This document shows positions 40,868 through 51,164 of a stretch of 64,000 nucleotides of DNA, one piece after another. Source of the stretch: Linderina pennispora (Eukaryota > Kickxellomycota > Kickxellomycetes > Kickxellales > Kickxellaceae); contig NW_024468264.1 in NCBI RefSeq assembly GCF_002104995.1, positions 248,001-312,000 on the forward strand. Reading direction: 5' to 3'. The position numbers were made by a program, and so were the translations under genes. The notes below the pieces were generated by a model. It was given only the letters and a program-made list of their open reading frames with translations. It searched no databases and was not told the DNA's origin. Every line of letters begins with the position of its first letter. Positions within the stretch are counted from its first letter, which is position 1.

Positions 40868-43800
40868 CTAGGTCCAGGATTCGTTGAGCTCCATGCTCTC
40901 AACGAGACTCTTGAACAGTGAGTCCTGAGCCAGCAGGTTGGCCGGTGAATCGAACTCTGCTACCTTGCCTTGATCCATGACCAGGATCCGGTCGCTGTCC
41001 ATGACAGTGTTAAGTCTGTGCGCAATGGTCAAGATCGTACACTCGGCAAACTCCTGGCGGATGATGCGCTGCACTGCGCGGTCAGTTGCCAAATCAACAT
41101 TGGCTGTGGCCTCGTCCAGGATCAAGATCTTACGCTGCCACAACAGTGCACGGCACAGGCTGATGAGCTGGCGCTGGCCGACGCTAAAGTTCTTACCGCC
41201 GCTCTCGACCCATTTGTCCAGCCCAACGCCTGCAACCCACGGGCCGCTGTCCTCGTCCTTCTCCTCGTCGTAGGAGCTGGTGGGTGTGCTGATCATTTCC
41301 TCGATCTGCCCCTTGCGGATTGCGCTCCACACCTCGTCATCAGTGAACTCGTTCATCGGATCTAGGTTCTCGCGGATAGTGCCGACAAACAGCGAGGGGT
41401 CCTGCGGGATGATGCTGATTGCCGAGCGCAGGTCCTTAAGACCGATTTTCGAGATGTTGATGCCGTCGATGTAGATGGAACCCTGGGCGGGCTCGACTAG
41501 ACGCAAAAGCGCGTGGGTCAGTGACGACTTGCCAGCACCAGTGCGGCCAACGATACCGATCTTCTCCTGCGGATGTACCCTGAGCGCGAGACCTTGCAAG
41601 ACCAGATTGGTGTCGTCGCGATAGCGCATGCCGTAATCACGGAACTCGATAGTACCAGCAGCAGGCCAGTTGGGCGGTGGGCGTGAATCCGCGATGACGT
41701 CAGGTGCCTCGCGTGGTAAATCCGTGTAAATGAAATAACGAGCGAGATATGGCAAGACCCTGTAGATATTCAAATCTGCATTTACAAGCCACTTGAGCCC
41801 GTTCAAGAATTTTCTTGAAAGACTCAGCGTCAGGTCAATCTCAGCCAGCCCAATATTGCTTGCCGGATCCAACGACCTGCACATCTGGATAGCAAATACG
41901 ATTACCTGCATTGCTGCTTCGCAAGTGGAGTCGACCTGGAAAACGACATAGTCGAACGATACCCTTGTGAAGTGTTTGAAGATGTGTTCGCTGGCAAAAG
42001 AAACGTGAAGCTCATCAACAAGGTGAGGGAGAGAGCCGGTGATGCGCAGTGTTTCACGTCCAGCGATGTATTCGTCCAATTGGGTGTCTGGGCTCACCGA
42101 TCCCTGGTCTCCTCCAGATCTTCTCCATTGCCTTTCGGGCCGAGTTGACAGAGGTTTTTAGGTAGTATCTGGCCGCAATGTAGGGAACAACGACAAACAG
42201 TAGTACCGGCATACGGTCAGACAGCTGGACCATGGTCTTGATCGCATAGAAGACAACCTGCACAAATTCACTGAGGTCGAAAGGAAGACGGTAGCACGTC
42301 ACGTAGCGACAATAGTAGAACAGCTCACGCAGCTTCTGGTTCGGCAGGCTCTCAATCAGGGGCAGCGGCATGTTTGTAACTCCATCAAGGACTTGTTTGC
42401 GGGTAGTTCTTGTAACCGTATCGCACCACAGCACTTTGCGGAGCCACTGCTTTGATTTTATGAGCTGAAGATTCATGACTCCGACAAAGGCGTTGATGAC
42501 GACGTACTTTCTGATCGATGCCGCCATGGTTTCTGGGTTCCGATCCAGCATTGAGTCCATACGCAGGTTCTCAACCCGGTACACTGCATACGTACTGAGT
42601 GCCTGGATTGCAAGGGAGACCGATAGTGCCACAGGACCACTCAGCTTAAGATAGCGCCACAAATATGGCCATTCGAACTTGTCGACATTGCCGTCAGGCT
42701 TGTATGTAAAGTGCTCTGGTGCCGTATTCGCCTCAGAGCCGTCCGAGTCGGTGCCCACTAGCGTCGGTGATCTGGACGGGCTAAGGGCAGCTTTAGCTGG
42801 GTCCTGGCTGGCAGAAGCTACGTGCCCATCGTCAAGCGTGATGATCCTGTCAGCGAAGGGAACAACGTGTTCGGCATGCGTGACCAAGATGCGTGTCTTG
42901 CCTGCCAGCATACCGTTTCCAATCAGCACTCGATCAATCAACTGGCGCTCGACGTAGGCATCCACAGCAGCGAGCAGATCATCGAGAATGAATATGTCTG
43001 CGCGCGAATAAACAGCGCGAGCAAGCGCCAGCCGCACCTTCTGGCCACCAGACAGATTGATGCCCTTGTGGCCGATTTCAGACAGATCCTTGGCGGGGAA
43101 TAGGCTAATGTCGTCGGCCAGTGCGCATGCCTCGATAACTCTCCAGTAAAAGTCCTCGTCAAAAGGCAGGCCGCACAGTATGTTCTCACGAAGTGTTGTG
43201 TTCATGATCCAGGGCTTCTGGCTGACATAGCCAATTCGCCCATACACACACCCCTGGCCGCCGGTCATTGGCATCTCACCGCAAATAGCAGACAACAGTG
43301 ACGACTTGCCGCTACCAATGCGGCCTACGACCACAGCAAACTCGCCGCTCATGACCTGCAGTGTGGTAGGCTTGAGAGCAAATTTGTCGTTATCCCACTG
43401 GAACTGCGACTCGAGCAGGTCTACCGAGACTTTGCCGCTGGCTGGCGCATTCACGATGTACGCTGACTCGTCGTCCTTCAGAAGCTGTTCAATATGCTTG
43501 GTGTTCTCTTTCAGAGTCTTGATGAGTTGCGTTGCATACATACACGAAGCAACAAACCGCGTTAAGTTTCCTGATGTCGACATAACCAGCATCACATCAA
43601 CGTATGTGAGAGTAGGCGATGAGCGCATATATGCTGTAACGGCGAGTGCAGCGGCAATCTCAGTTGTCGAGCTTCCGACGAGGTCAATGGAAAACCGCAA
43701 CACACGCCAGAACATAGGCGGTATAAAGTCAGGCTCGTCTACCCACATAACAGTATCATCAAATGCGCGCTCCCAGCCGTAGAATTTGACCGTGCGGATA

Positions 43801-45101
43801 TTGTCGATGAGAGCATAGTATCTTGTACGGAAGCTAGGCTGCTTTTTAGCCTCGCTGAGCTTTTTCAGGTGCTCAATCTTCGCAATCGTCAGATGTGAAA
43901 CTCCAGAGTAGACCACCATTGCGATGACAGGAAGAACCGCCGCCCAGCCAATCTTTGAAGCAAGCATCCACATCTCGAAAACGCTGGCGAGTGCATTGCA
44001 CACGATCTTTGCGATCTCTGATGCGCTACTGACAATATCGTAGGCACCGCTGTATCGAATAGTATCGAAGCCCTCGGCCAGCTGCACGCTTCCTTTACGC
44101 TCCAGGAACTTCTTGGTAAGGAAGGCGTTGATAACAATATCTGCGCTGCATATTGCCCGTCTCTCAGTGCTGTATACGTACGAGCTGAATATCGGGGTTA
44201 GTGCCAATGCAGCCCACAGCCCACACAGAATATACACGCGTGTATAGTCGGATTCCTGTATGTTGTGCGCAAATATTTTCGCCATGATAATGCTCTGCAC
44301 ATGCGGTACCTTTCCAAGGAAGACAGACGATATCAAAACAAACACCAAAGGTTTCCACACCAAAGGCAGAACTGCACGAAGCACAAAGAACCGCTTGTTC
44401 ACATCGAATGTGATGTTGTCAATATCGTCCAGCATCTGCCTGTTGCTTTACCGGGTCCATGAATTCCTCGCGAGAGATCGACTGGTGCTTATATATGCGC
44501 ATGAAATCCACCGCACTGAGGTTGAACGCTGCGCGAATATGACTGCGGAGAGCGCCCTTAACAGACGGCGCTAAGAGTGGACCCAGAAAAGGAACAGGTG
44601 GGCTAGAGCGCTGCCAGGTTTGGCCAAGGCCTAGCGTGTGTGTTGAAAAATACGCAGAGGCGAAGGAAGCGCACAAGGTGCGATAATGCGACGGCATTGG
44701 AGTCCATATTGTATGCGTATGTTTGATAAGCAAGCATCAGTGAGGCCAGCAGCGAAAGCGTCCCGCTGATCTGGCTGAAGTCGGTCGTGTCCAATAATTC
44801 GACACAAAAGAGAGTAGCCCAAGAAATATTGCTGGCCAAATATATTTCTGGGCTTTATGCCGAACCCTTCGTCCTGCGGAGGGGTCCACAATAGGCCTCC
44901 AATAAGGAGCACCGCGTCGATACTGGCACCCGTGTCCCTAGAGTGAGGAAGTTGAAGGGTGATTAGCTCTGTGCTGAATTGGCTATGCTGCTGCGTTGTC
45001 TTGTGGCCATGTGGACATGTGGCTACGTAGATACCTCTCCTAAACAACACAAAATATTGTGCTAGCTTCAACATAAAAACTGTTGGACCCTGCCAAGGCA
45101 C
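40868..45101 (-). CDS. ABC transporter, ABCC/MRP family, frameshifted; 5' end uncertain
   Basis: Full ABC exporter of the multidrug-resistance-protein type, likely moving glutathione or organic-anion conjugates into the vacuole. It reads as two membrane domains and two nucleotide-binding domains. NBD1 has Walker A GRIGSGKSS, signature NLSGGQKVRLALARA and Walker B IFILDDLLAAVD. NBD2 has GRTGAGKSS, the MRP-typical signature FSVGQRQLISLCRALL, and ILILDEATANVD. An L0-like linker (REEFMDPVKQ...MLDDIDNITFDVNKRF) precedes TMD1. One extra base near 44445 joins the linker and one near 42110 joins TMD2 (then SPDTQLDEYIAGRETL). Further upstream, hydrophobic stretches in several frames (ASIDAVLLIGGLLW, SGTLSLLASLMLAYQTYAY) probably form TMD0, up to about 45101. 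Exact start and any intron there are unresolved. Confidence 0.78.
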
Positions 45102-45744
45102 TTACATATGACTCAGTGATATAGTCGAAATGGTGTGGTTCTTGGTAGTGTTTTTGAAGCACTGGATGTTTAGAGCTGTTTAGTAAAAACTACTTTAAAT
45201 GGAGTGGAGACAGGCCATGAGATGAAGATGATCCTGCCCATCGCCTTTTAAAGTGTCTCAGTTCCAGGGGACTTGAAATCATCAACCGACCACAACCCTG
45301 CGGGTACCGCAGCACAAAAGCTGGCAAGGGAAAGAGAGGGGCAGGCTGCGGATGTACAATGGGATAGTCTCTCGGGCATGTGGTATCCGATTGCCTGATG
45401 CATTTACTACAATGAGCGAAGCTATGTGCCTGATATTTGGCGCATGATTTTTGCACTTTGACAGGATGCAACCGCAGCAATCCGCCACAATGGACACCTG
45501 CGCAGACCTGCGCAGACTTGCGTTTCCGGATATAAGCCCCGTTAGGCTATTCTCCGCTACCATTCTATGTCATGCCTGCACCCAAAACATGCTGCATATG
45601 GCTCTCATTATTGGGTGTGTATGCGTGAGGCATTCTTGCAGGGGTGAGAGAAAGGCATCCCCGAGCCATCTCCTTTTTCACACTCGGCCTGTTTTCATTT
45701 CACCGACGGTTTTACCTATTCTGCACACGCACAAGACACTGGAA
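45102..45744. promoter_or_regulatory. Divergent intergenic region, MRP transporter / AAA ATPase
   Basis: About 640 bp with short frames only. A small direct repeat CCTGCGCAGA occurs twice near 45497-45516. The MRP 5' end may extend slightly into it. Confidence 0.35.
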
Positions 45745-48700
45745 ATGACAGACATGCAGGAAGCTGAGAGCTGCGGTCAAGAGCAGAGTGGGCGGGATAG
45801 ATGGCGCAGTGGACGCGGTGGTTGATCGATTTGCGGATTATATTCGGCTTGCTGCTGCAGGTGGTGCAGCAGAGATGCCAGCTGGCGTCATATTGAGCGG
45901 CATTCCTGGCTGCGGCAAGAGCAAGCTGGCGCAAGAGTTTGCCAGGGGCACGGGCTGGCATACCTCACCGTGCATTGCCCTGATTTGTTTTCGGCAGATC
46001 ACGGCAGGAGCGAATCGAATCTGCTGACTGCCTTTGCTGCACCGGCTGGTGCCAAGAGCGAGCAGCCGCGGGTCCTGATTCTGGAGGAGATTGATGTGCT
46101 GGGCGGGTCGGCGAAGCCCGAGTCAGTTGAGGCGCGCATGCTGTCGCTTGCTGCTCAGCCTGCTCTCCAGCTCTGGTGTTTTTGTTGTCGGCACGACGAC
46201 CAGGCTGCAGGCAATTCCACCCGAGGTTCGTCGTCCTGGCCGGCTGCACACAATCGTGGAGGTCCATCTGGCTGACACGGGGGCGCGCGCCAAGGCGCTT
46301 GGAATTATTCTGGAAAATTTCGAGACAATTGCGCCCGGTGACATCCAGGCAATTGCCAGAAGGTCGCATGGATTCACGGCGGCCGACCTGCAGAGCCTGT
46401 GCCTGCGCACCTTCATGGAGTGCAAGGGGAGCGCAACACCGAGTGACTTTCTCAGGCACGCTGAGGACGTCCGGCCGTCGAATCTGAACAGCTTCCAGTC
46501 CAAGATTCCGCGGGTCCATTTTTCTGACATTTTTGGCCTTGACGACAAGGTCGAGAGGATTCGGTCGCTTGTTGTCGACCCGCTGTTGCATCGCGGACAA
46601 GTACCGCACAATGCAGGTGGATCCGCCACGCGGGATTCTGATCCACGGGCCGCCGGGAACGGGGAAGTCGATGATGTGCTGTGCGCTGGCGGGCGAGCTC
46701 GCTGTCAACACGATCTGGGTAGATGCGTCGCAGATGCGGTCAATGGATCGTTGGCGAGTCGGAGAAGGCGATTGCCGAGCTGTTTGCGCAGGCCCGCCAG
46801 AGCGCGCCGTGCATTCTGCTATTCGACCATGTAGGTACCACCTGGGCTCGGCAAACATCAATGCAGTGGAAATTTCCTCCTCAACCGAATCTCGCCTATT
46901 TCATATGATTGTCTGTTGCCCTGTAGATTGACGCGCTCGCGCCAAGGCGAGGAACCAGCAAGACGTCAGAAAACACGAGTGACCGGATTGTGACAAGCCT
47001 GCTGATTGGTAGGTAAATTTGTATTTGATGTTTGCAGCTTCAGGGGCCGTTGCGATGCGCTTTTTGCCCCCTTGCTGCAGAGCCGTGCTGTATCATTTCA
47101 CCCTTGTTCCATGGGGTCGACGTGGGCGCGATTTGCCAGCACACCTCGTGCACACGCATTTTTAGCTGTGGTGGGATATGTGCTGCCGATGGATGACATG
47201 GCAGCACAAGTTGCATACAAATTAATCGAATTCTGCAGTGGAACCTCCACACCTTTCTTATGCAGACGACAATGCTCGCCAGGCGTAGGGGGCCTGCGAG
47301 GAGCTGCCCAGCCATCGTCGAAACGCCAATACGCGTTTGCCTGCTGCTGTATCTGTAACAATGTTTCCAATGTGTATGACCTGGTTCTAATTTCATCAGG
47401 CTGCATTTTGTAGAGATGGACGGGTTCGGGGCTGCCGGCTCGGATGTGTTCGTGGTTGCAGGTATGTTTACGCGCGGGCTTCTTTGTCACCGCATGTGTC
47501 AGCTGCTGCTGTTGCTGCTTGCTGTTGCTGCCGCTTGGCTGGCCCACTGCTGAATGGCTTGCTTTTTCTTCGTGTAGTCACCAGCCGCCCACATGTGGTA
47601 GATCCGGCGCTGTTGCGGCCGGGACGTCTGGATGTGCACATCGGCCTGGATGTTCCTGATAACAAGGCAAGTGTGGAGGGGATTTCTCCATTTGTTATTG
47701 TTTCTGCTAATTTCGTTGGTGGACATTCCGCATTTATTTTGGTCTCCGCATCGTTGAGGGCGATTATCACTCCACCATTTTTCTCCGCACCCGCAACTTT
47801 CCCGGGTCAGCTGTGGGCGCACGGGGGCTTGTTTGCAATCGATAGGATAGATAGAGGGTGTTCCACGCCTTTCTCCTGGCTGCTGAGCACGAAACATGCG
47901 GATTCCTGGACGCCTACTCTTTGCAGAGTTCTCCGCGGGACTTTTCTGTGAGACAAGCTCTTGGCATCAACAACAGCACTGTGAGCTTTTGGGAATACTG
48001 CTCCCTGCCGCATTGACGGGTCGCCTCTCTCCTGCCTCTCCCGCATATGCAGCAGGTCCTTGTGCTTTGGCTATTGGCCAAGATGTTGATCATCGCGCTG
48101 GATTCACTGGCGCTCGCAAACTGTGTCCAGACCCGGGCTGCGGCCAGCATGTGAGACAAGGTTCAGCCCAGTGATTTGCTTCTTTTTTTTTTCGACTCAG
48201 GGCAAGGACGGTTGTCAACACCGATCTCCATCGGTCAGCCCGCCGCGCTAAAAAGGATGCTCTATGGATAACTATTGGGTAACGGTTTCATTCGCCATAT
48301 GTTTTGCAGTCGCACCTTACTGGGGCGGCGCCCCGTGACCAGAAACAGCGCCCATCCTGCACAAATGCAGGTCCCTCAGACGTGACAGGCGTTTGGCTTG
48401 TCCAACAGCATGCAGTGAGGCCGTGCTTGATCGGCACAAATGAAAGTCGGCCATGGCACCTTGTATAGAAGCACCGCCGGCCAAATGGCAGAGGCCGGAA
48501 TCTCAGCCATCTGAGCACATGAAAGCAGCTAAGCACTCGGATAGTCTCTTGTGTAGCAAGCGGAAGGCGAATTCTCGACGGGTACCTGAACAAGATGCCC
48601 GCGGCAGCATCACATGTCCGGCACAGCGGTGGTAGATGAAATCGTCGCCCGCACGGGGGGCTGGTCAGGTAGGTTCTAGCAGCAGGCTCATGGAAACGGC

Positions 48701-49464
48701 AGGGCCAGGTGTGCTGTGCTGTCTCCTTGTGACTAACAATCCTTTGCGCCAAAAGCGGGCCGTGCCACAGGGCACATGCACATGGGAGTGGTTCCTCCAG
48801 CAAGCATCGCATGCGATCCGCATATCCCGCATTTCAGATCTGTTTCCGGAAGTCACTTGCTCCGGGCAGGTTTTTGTTGGGTTCTTGATTTTGGAGTCTG
48901 AGCAGCCAAATGCCGGGTGGTATGGTGTGTGCTCCTTACCATCAGCATGTAGTATGCCCGCTTTGCGAGCAGGTGGTCTACGAGATCCTCTTGCCCCAAT
49001 ACAGCCGGCGATTTCTACGCCAAGCAGCGCCCTTGCTGCTTATGTCACAACATGTATTTTTTTTGGGTGGGAACAATTTTTTTAGCCCGGGTGCAAAGAG
49101 GCAAGCCAGCAACGAGAATCAGCACCCCAGAGCGACACAGCCAGCCCACGCTCGCAGTCCTGCGGCGCAGAACTGCAGCAGCGCTATTGTGAAAACGGTC
49201 TCGCTGTCCCCCAGCTCCTTTTTGTTTTCCAAGACGTCGATCTAATGGAGATGCATGTTGTGTAGGCGCCGATTTGGCAAACCTGTGCCGCGAGGCGGCA
49301 TTGAGCGCGCTGCGGCGAGATATTGAATCAGCAAAGGCAAGTAAATTGTCGGAAATATGCGGCAGCTCCATTTTATAGGTGGCCATGGGCTGCGCTAACA
49401 ACAAGCGACGCCTTATTCATATTGTAGGTCACCAAGGCGGACCTACTGCAGTGCCTCAACTGAG
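45745..49464 (+). CDS. Two-domain AAA ATPase (CDC48/AFG2-type) with several introns, frameshifted
   Basis: Tandem AAA+ protein. D1: VGGIDGAVDAVVDRF, Walker A GIPGCGKSKLA, Walker B VLILEEIDVLGG, GTTTRLQAIPPEVRRPGRL. D2: FSDIFGLDDKVERIRSLV, Walker A GPPGTGKSMMC, IVGESEKAIAELFAQAR, Walker B CILLFDHIDAL, then EMDGFG and SRPHVVDPALLRPGRLD. Visible exons end at 46830; then 46927-47008, 47414-47461, 47578-47666, 49266-49336 (GADLANLCREAALSALRR) and 49428-49464 (VTKADLLQCLN, stop). Two introns start with GC (AAG|GCAAGT at 47667 and 49337). The exon or exons between 47667 and 49265 that should encode the D2 lid are not resolved. Single-base shifts occur near 45765, 45955, 46150, 46600 and 46745. AFG2B/SPATA5L1-like (ribosome biogenesis) is the best guess; PEX-type is less likely. 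Confidence 0.68.
47667..49265 (+). other. Unresolved long intronic stretch of the AAA ATPase gene
   Basis: About 1.6 kb between two confident exons. No convincing coding exon was found. A weak candidate lies near 48045-48110 (reads DVDHRAGFTGA, similar to a D2 lid), but its splice signals are poor. No separate gene is recognised. Confidence 0.4.
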
Positions 49465-49944
49465 CGGGGGGTTGAGACTCTTTCTGGCGGCAGTGGCACC
49501 ACCGAATTGCCTGCATGGCGGCGACGGTGGCGGCTACTGCTGATGGTCTCTGGCGTTCCATCTATACGGCGGTAGAGCCGTGGAAACGGCAGCATTTGGG
49601 GGTGTGGTTGTGCCGATGCCGAGTGCAGAATAAAATATTGCGACAGGCTTGTTCGCTGAGCCTCCCCTTGGGTATTGTCTGCGGCAAATGCAAGTGCTTG
49701 TTACCTACAGGTGCCAGTTGCGGCAGCCGCCCGCCTCGCTCTCGGCGATAGACAGTTCTTCCAGACCCTGAGACAATACAGCATATTCCGGGACACTGCG
49801 CAGGCCAATGCACACTTCAGAGTGGATTTCAGTGGGAGTAGTATTGGATGTAAAATTACAGAGCGGAAAACTAGTGGAGGGGGCCTATTTATGTGTGGTT
49901 TTGCTTTTGTTGGTGTCTGGGGAGGCAAGGGAGTCCCGTCTGCT
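49465..49944. other. Convergent intergenic region
   Basis: 480 bp between the AAA ATPase and the RVxF protein stops. Several open but featureless frames; nothing assigned. Confidence 0.4.
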
Positions 49945-50673
49945 TTAAGCGCCAGCGCGAACCATCGAGGTGGACTTTGCGCGCTTCCAGATATCCTTGG
50001 ACAGTGCGCGGCAGTGGCAGTGCTTGCGCCAGCATAGCGTGCAATACGTCGAATCGTTTGTGTTGTAGACGTCGTTGAGCTGCATCTCGTTGCGAGTGTA
50101 GTTCACCATCTCGTTGCGCATCTCGGCGCGGCTCTCCCTCGTCATCAGCTCCCAGGGATCCACCACGCGGCGGTCGTACTCCTCGGCCGAGTATGTATGC
50201 GAGACCTCGGGGGTGCTCGAGTTGAAGTGCACACGTTTGCGGGGCTTCGTCGGCGACAGCGGCGGCGACGGGTAGGCGCTGGCACCCTTACTCGAGCCCT
50301 CCACCACGCCGTCGTCGCTGGTGCGCCGCTTCTCGGACGAGTACGACTTGCTGTTCTGATTTGTGTTGTCGCTCGCGTACAAAGGCAGCGAGTAGAACTT
50401 CCGCAGGCGCCCGTCGTCCGAGGGGGCCGGCGAGTGCGAGCGCGCTGAGGACTTGTGCTTGCGGAACCCGTTGTACAGCCGCTTGATGCCCTTGAACGGA
50501 TTCAGGTGTGTGCTGGACCCTGTGTCGCTCGACCGGCCGTCGTCCCGCGAGGCCTCGCGGGCCAGCGCCAGGCTGGTCTGACGCAATGCTCCCCGCTGCC
50601 CGTCCGGCAGACGGTACATGTTGAGGTTGAGTTGGTTGAATGTCTGGCCAAGAGGTCGTGAATACGCCATCAT
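49945..50673 (-). CDS. Probable PP1-docking regulatory protein (RVxF plus EYDRR module)
   Basis: Intact 242-residue, mostly disordered protein. The N-terminal half is Ser/Arg-rich with a GIKRLYNGFRKHKSS basic patch. At about residue 145 a KPRKRVHFN segment fits the RVxF consensus for protein phosphatase 1 docking. It is followed at fixed spacing by TPEVSHTYSAEEYDRR and DPWELMTRESRAEMRNEMVNYTRNEM, a block shared with many uncharacterised fungal proteins. The C terminus holds a short Cys/His cluster (CTLCWRKHCHC) that could bind a metal. PP1 binding is inferred from the motif only. The next gene upstream on the same strand has an analogous module. Confidence 0.55.
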   Translation of the reverse strand: MMAYSRPLGQTFNQLNLNMYRLPDGQRGALRQTSLALAREASRDDGRSSDTGSSTHLNPFKGIKRLYNGFRKHKSSARSHSPAPSDDGRLRKFYSLPLYASDNTNQNSKSYSSEKRRTSDDGVVEGSSKGASAYPSPPLSPTKPRKRVHFNSSTPEVSHTYSAEEYDRRVVDPWELMTRESRAEMRNEMVNYTRNEMQLNDVYNTNDSTYCTLCWRKHCHCRALSKDIWKRAKSTSMVRAGA

Positions 50674-51164
50674 ATTGAGGTAATAGTAACAGCGATATAG
50701 GGTTTGGCTCTTAAGCTCTACGTAAGAAAAAGTCTGGTGGCTGTGGCAGCAGTGGGTGGGTGGTAAAAAGATTTGTCAGTAAAGAGATTTGGAGACTTGT
50801 TGCAAGGCTGGTCTGCGACGGGGTCTTTTATAATCCTGCTCGCAGCTGCCAAGTTTTTTTGCGCTCCACAAAGAGTGCAAGCCGCCGAGCCAAATCTGTT
50901 TTCGCTTGCCCACACCCCATCGCCCGGGTAATCAGGGCGGGTGGATTTGCACCCCCCATGTGTGACCCGCCAAGGTCAACCCAGTGACACCAGCCTTTTT
51001 CCTGATCGCGAGTGAACTGCCCGCCTTTATTTCGCTGGCTAATATTTTGCATTGTCGCACCATGATTTGTCCAGAAATACCAGAGAATTTTTTCCGTTTA
51101 GTCAGCACTTTTTTTTTTTTTCCTGCTCGGGTACGTGCTCGCGCAACAAGATAGAAGCCCTCCC
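50674..51164. other. Intergenic region between the two RVxF-motif genes
   Basis: 491 bp containing a run of about 14 T near 51108-51122. No gene recognised. It contains the promoter of the smaller RVxF gene. Confidence 0.4.

Noticed and set aside
45970-46920. Interpretation of the AAA gene as two separate small ATPase genes
   Set aside because: The frames join by one-base corrections into a continuous D1-D2 order typical of two-domain AAA proteins.
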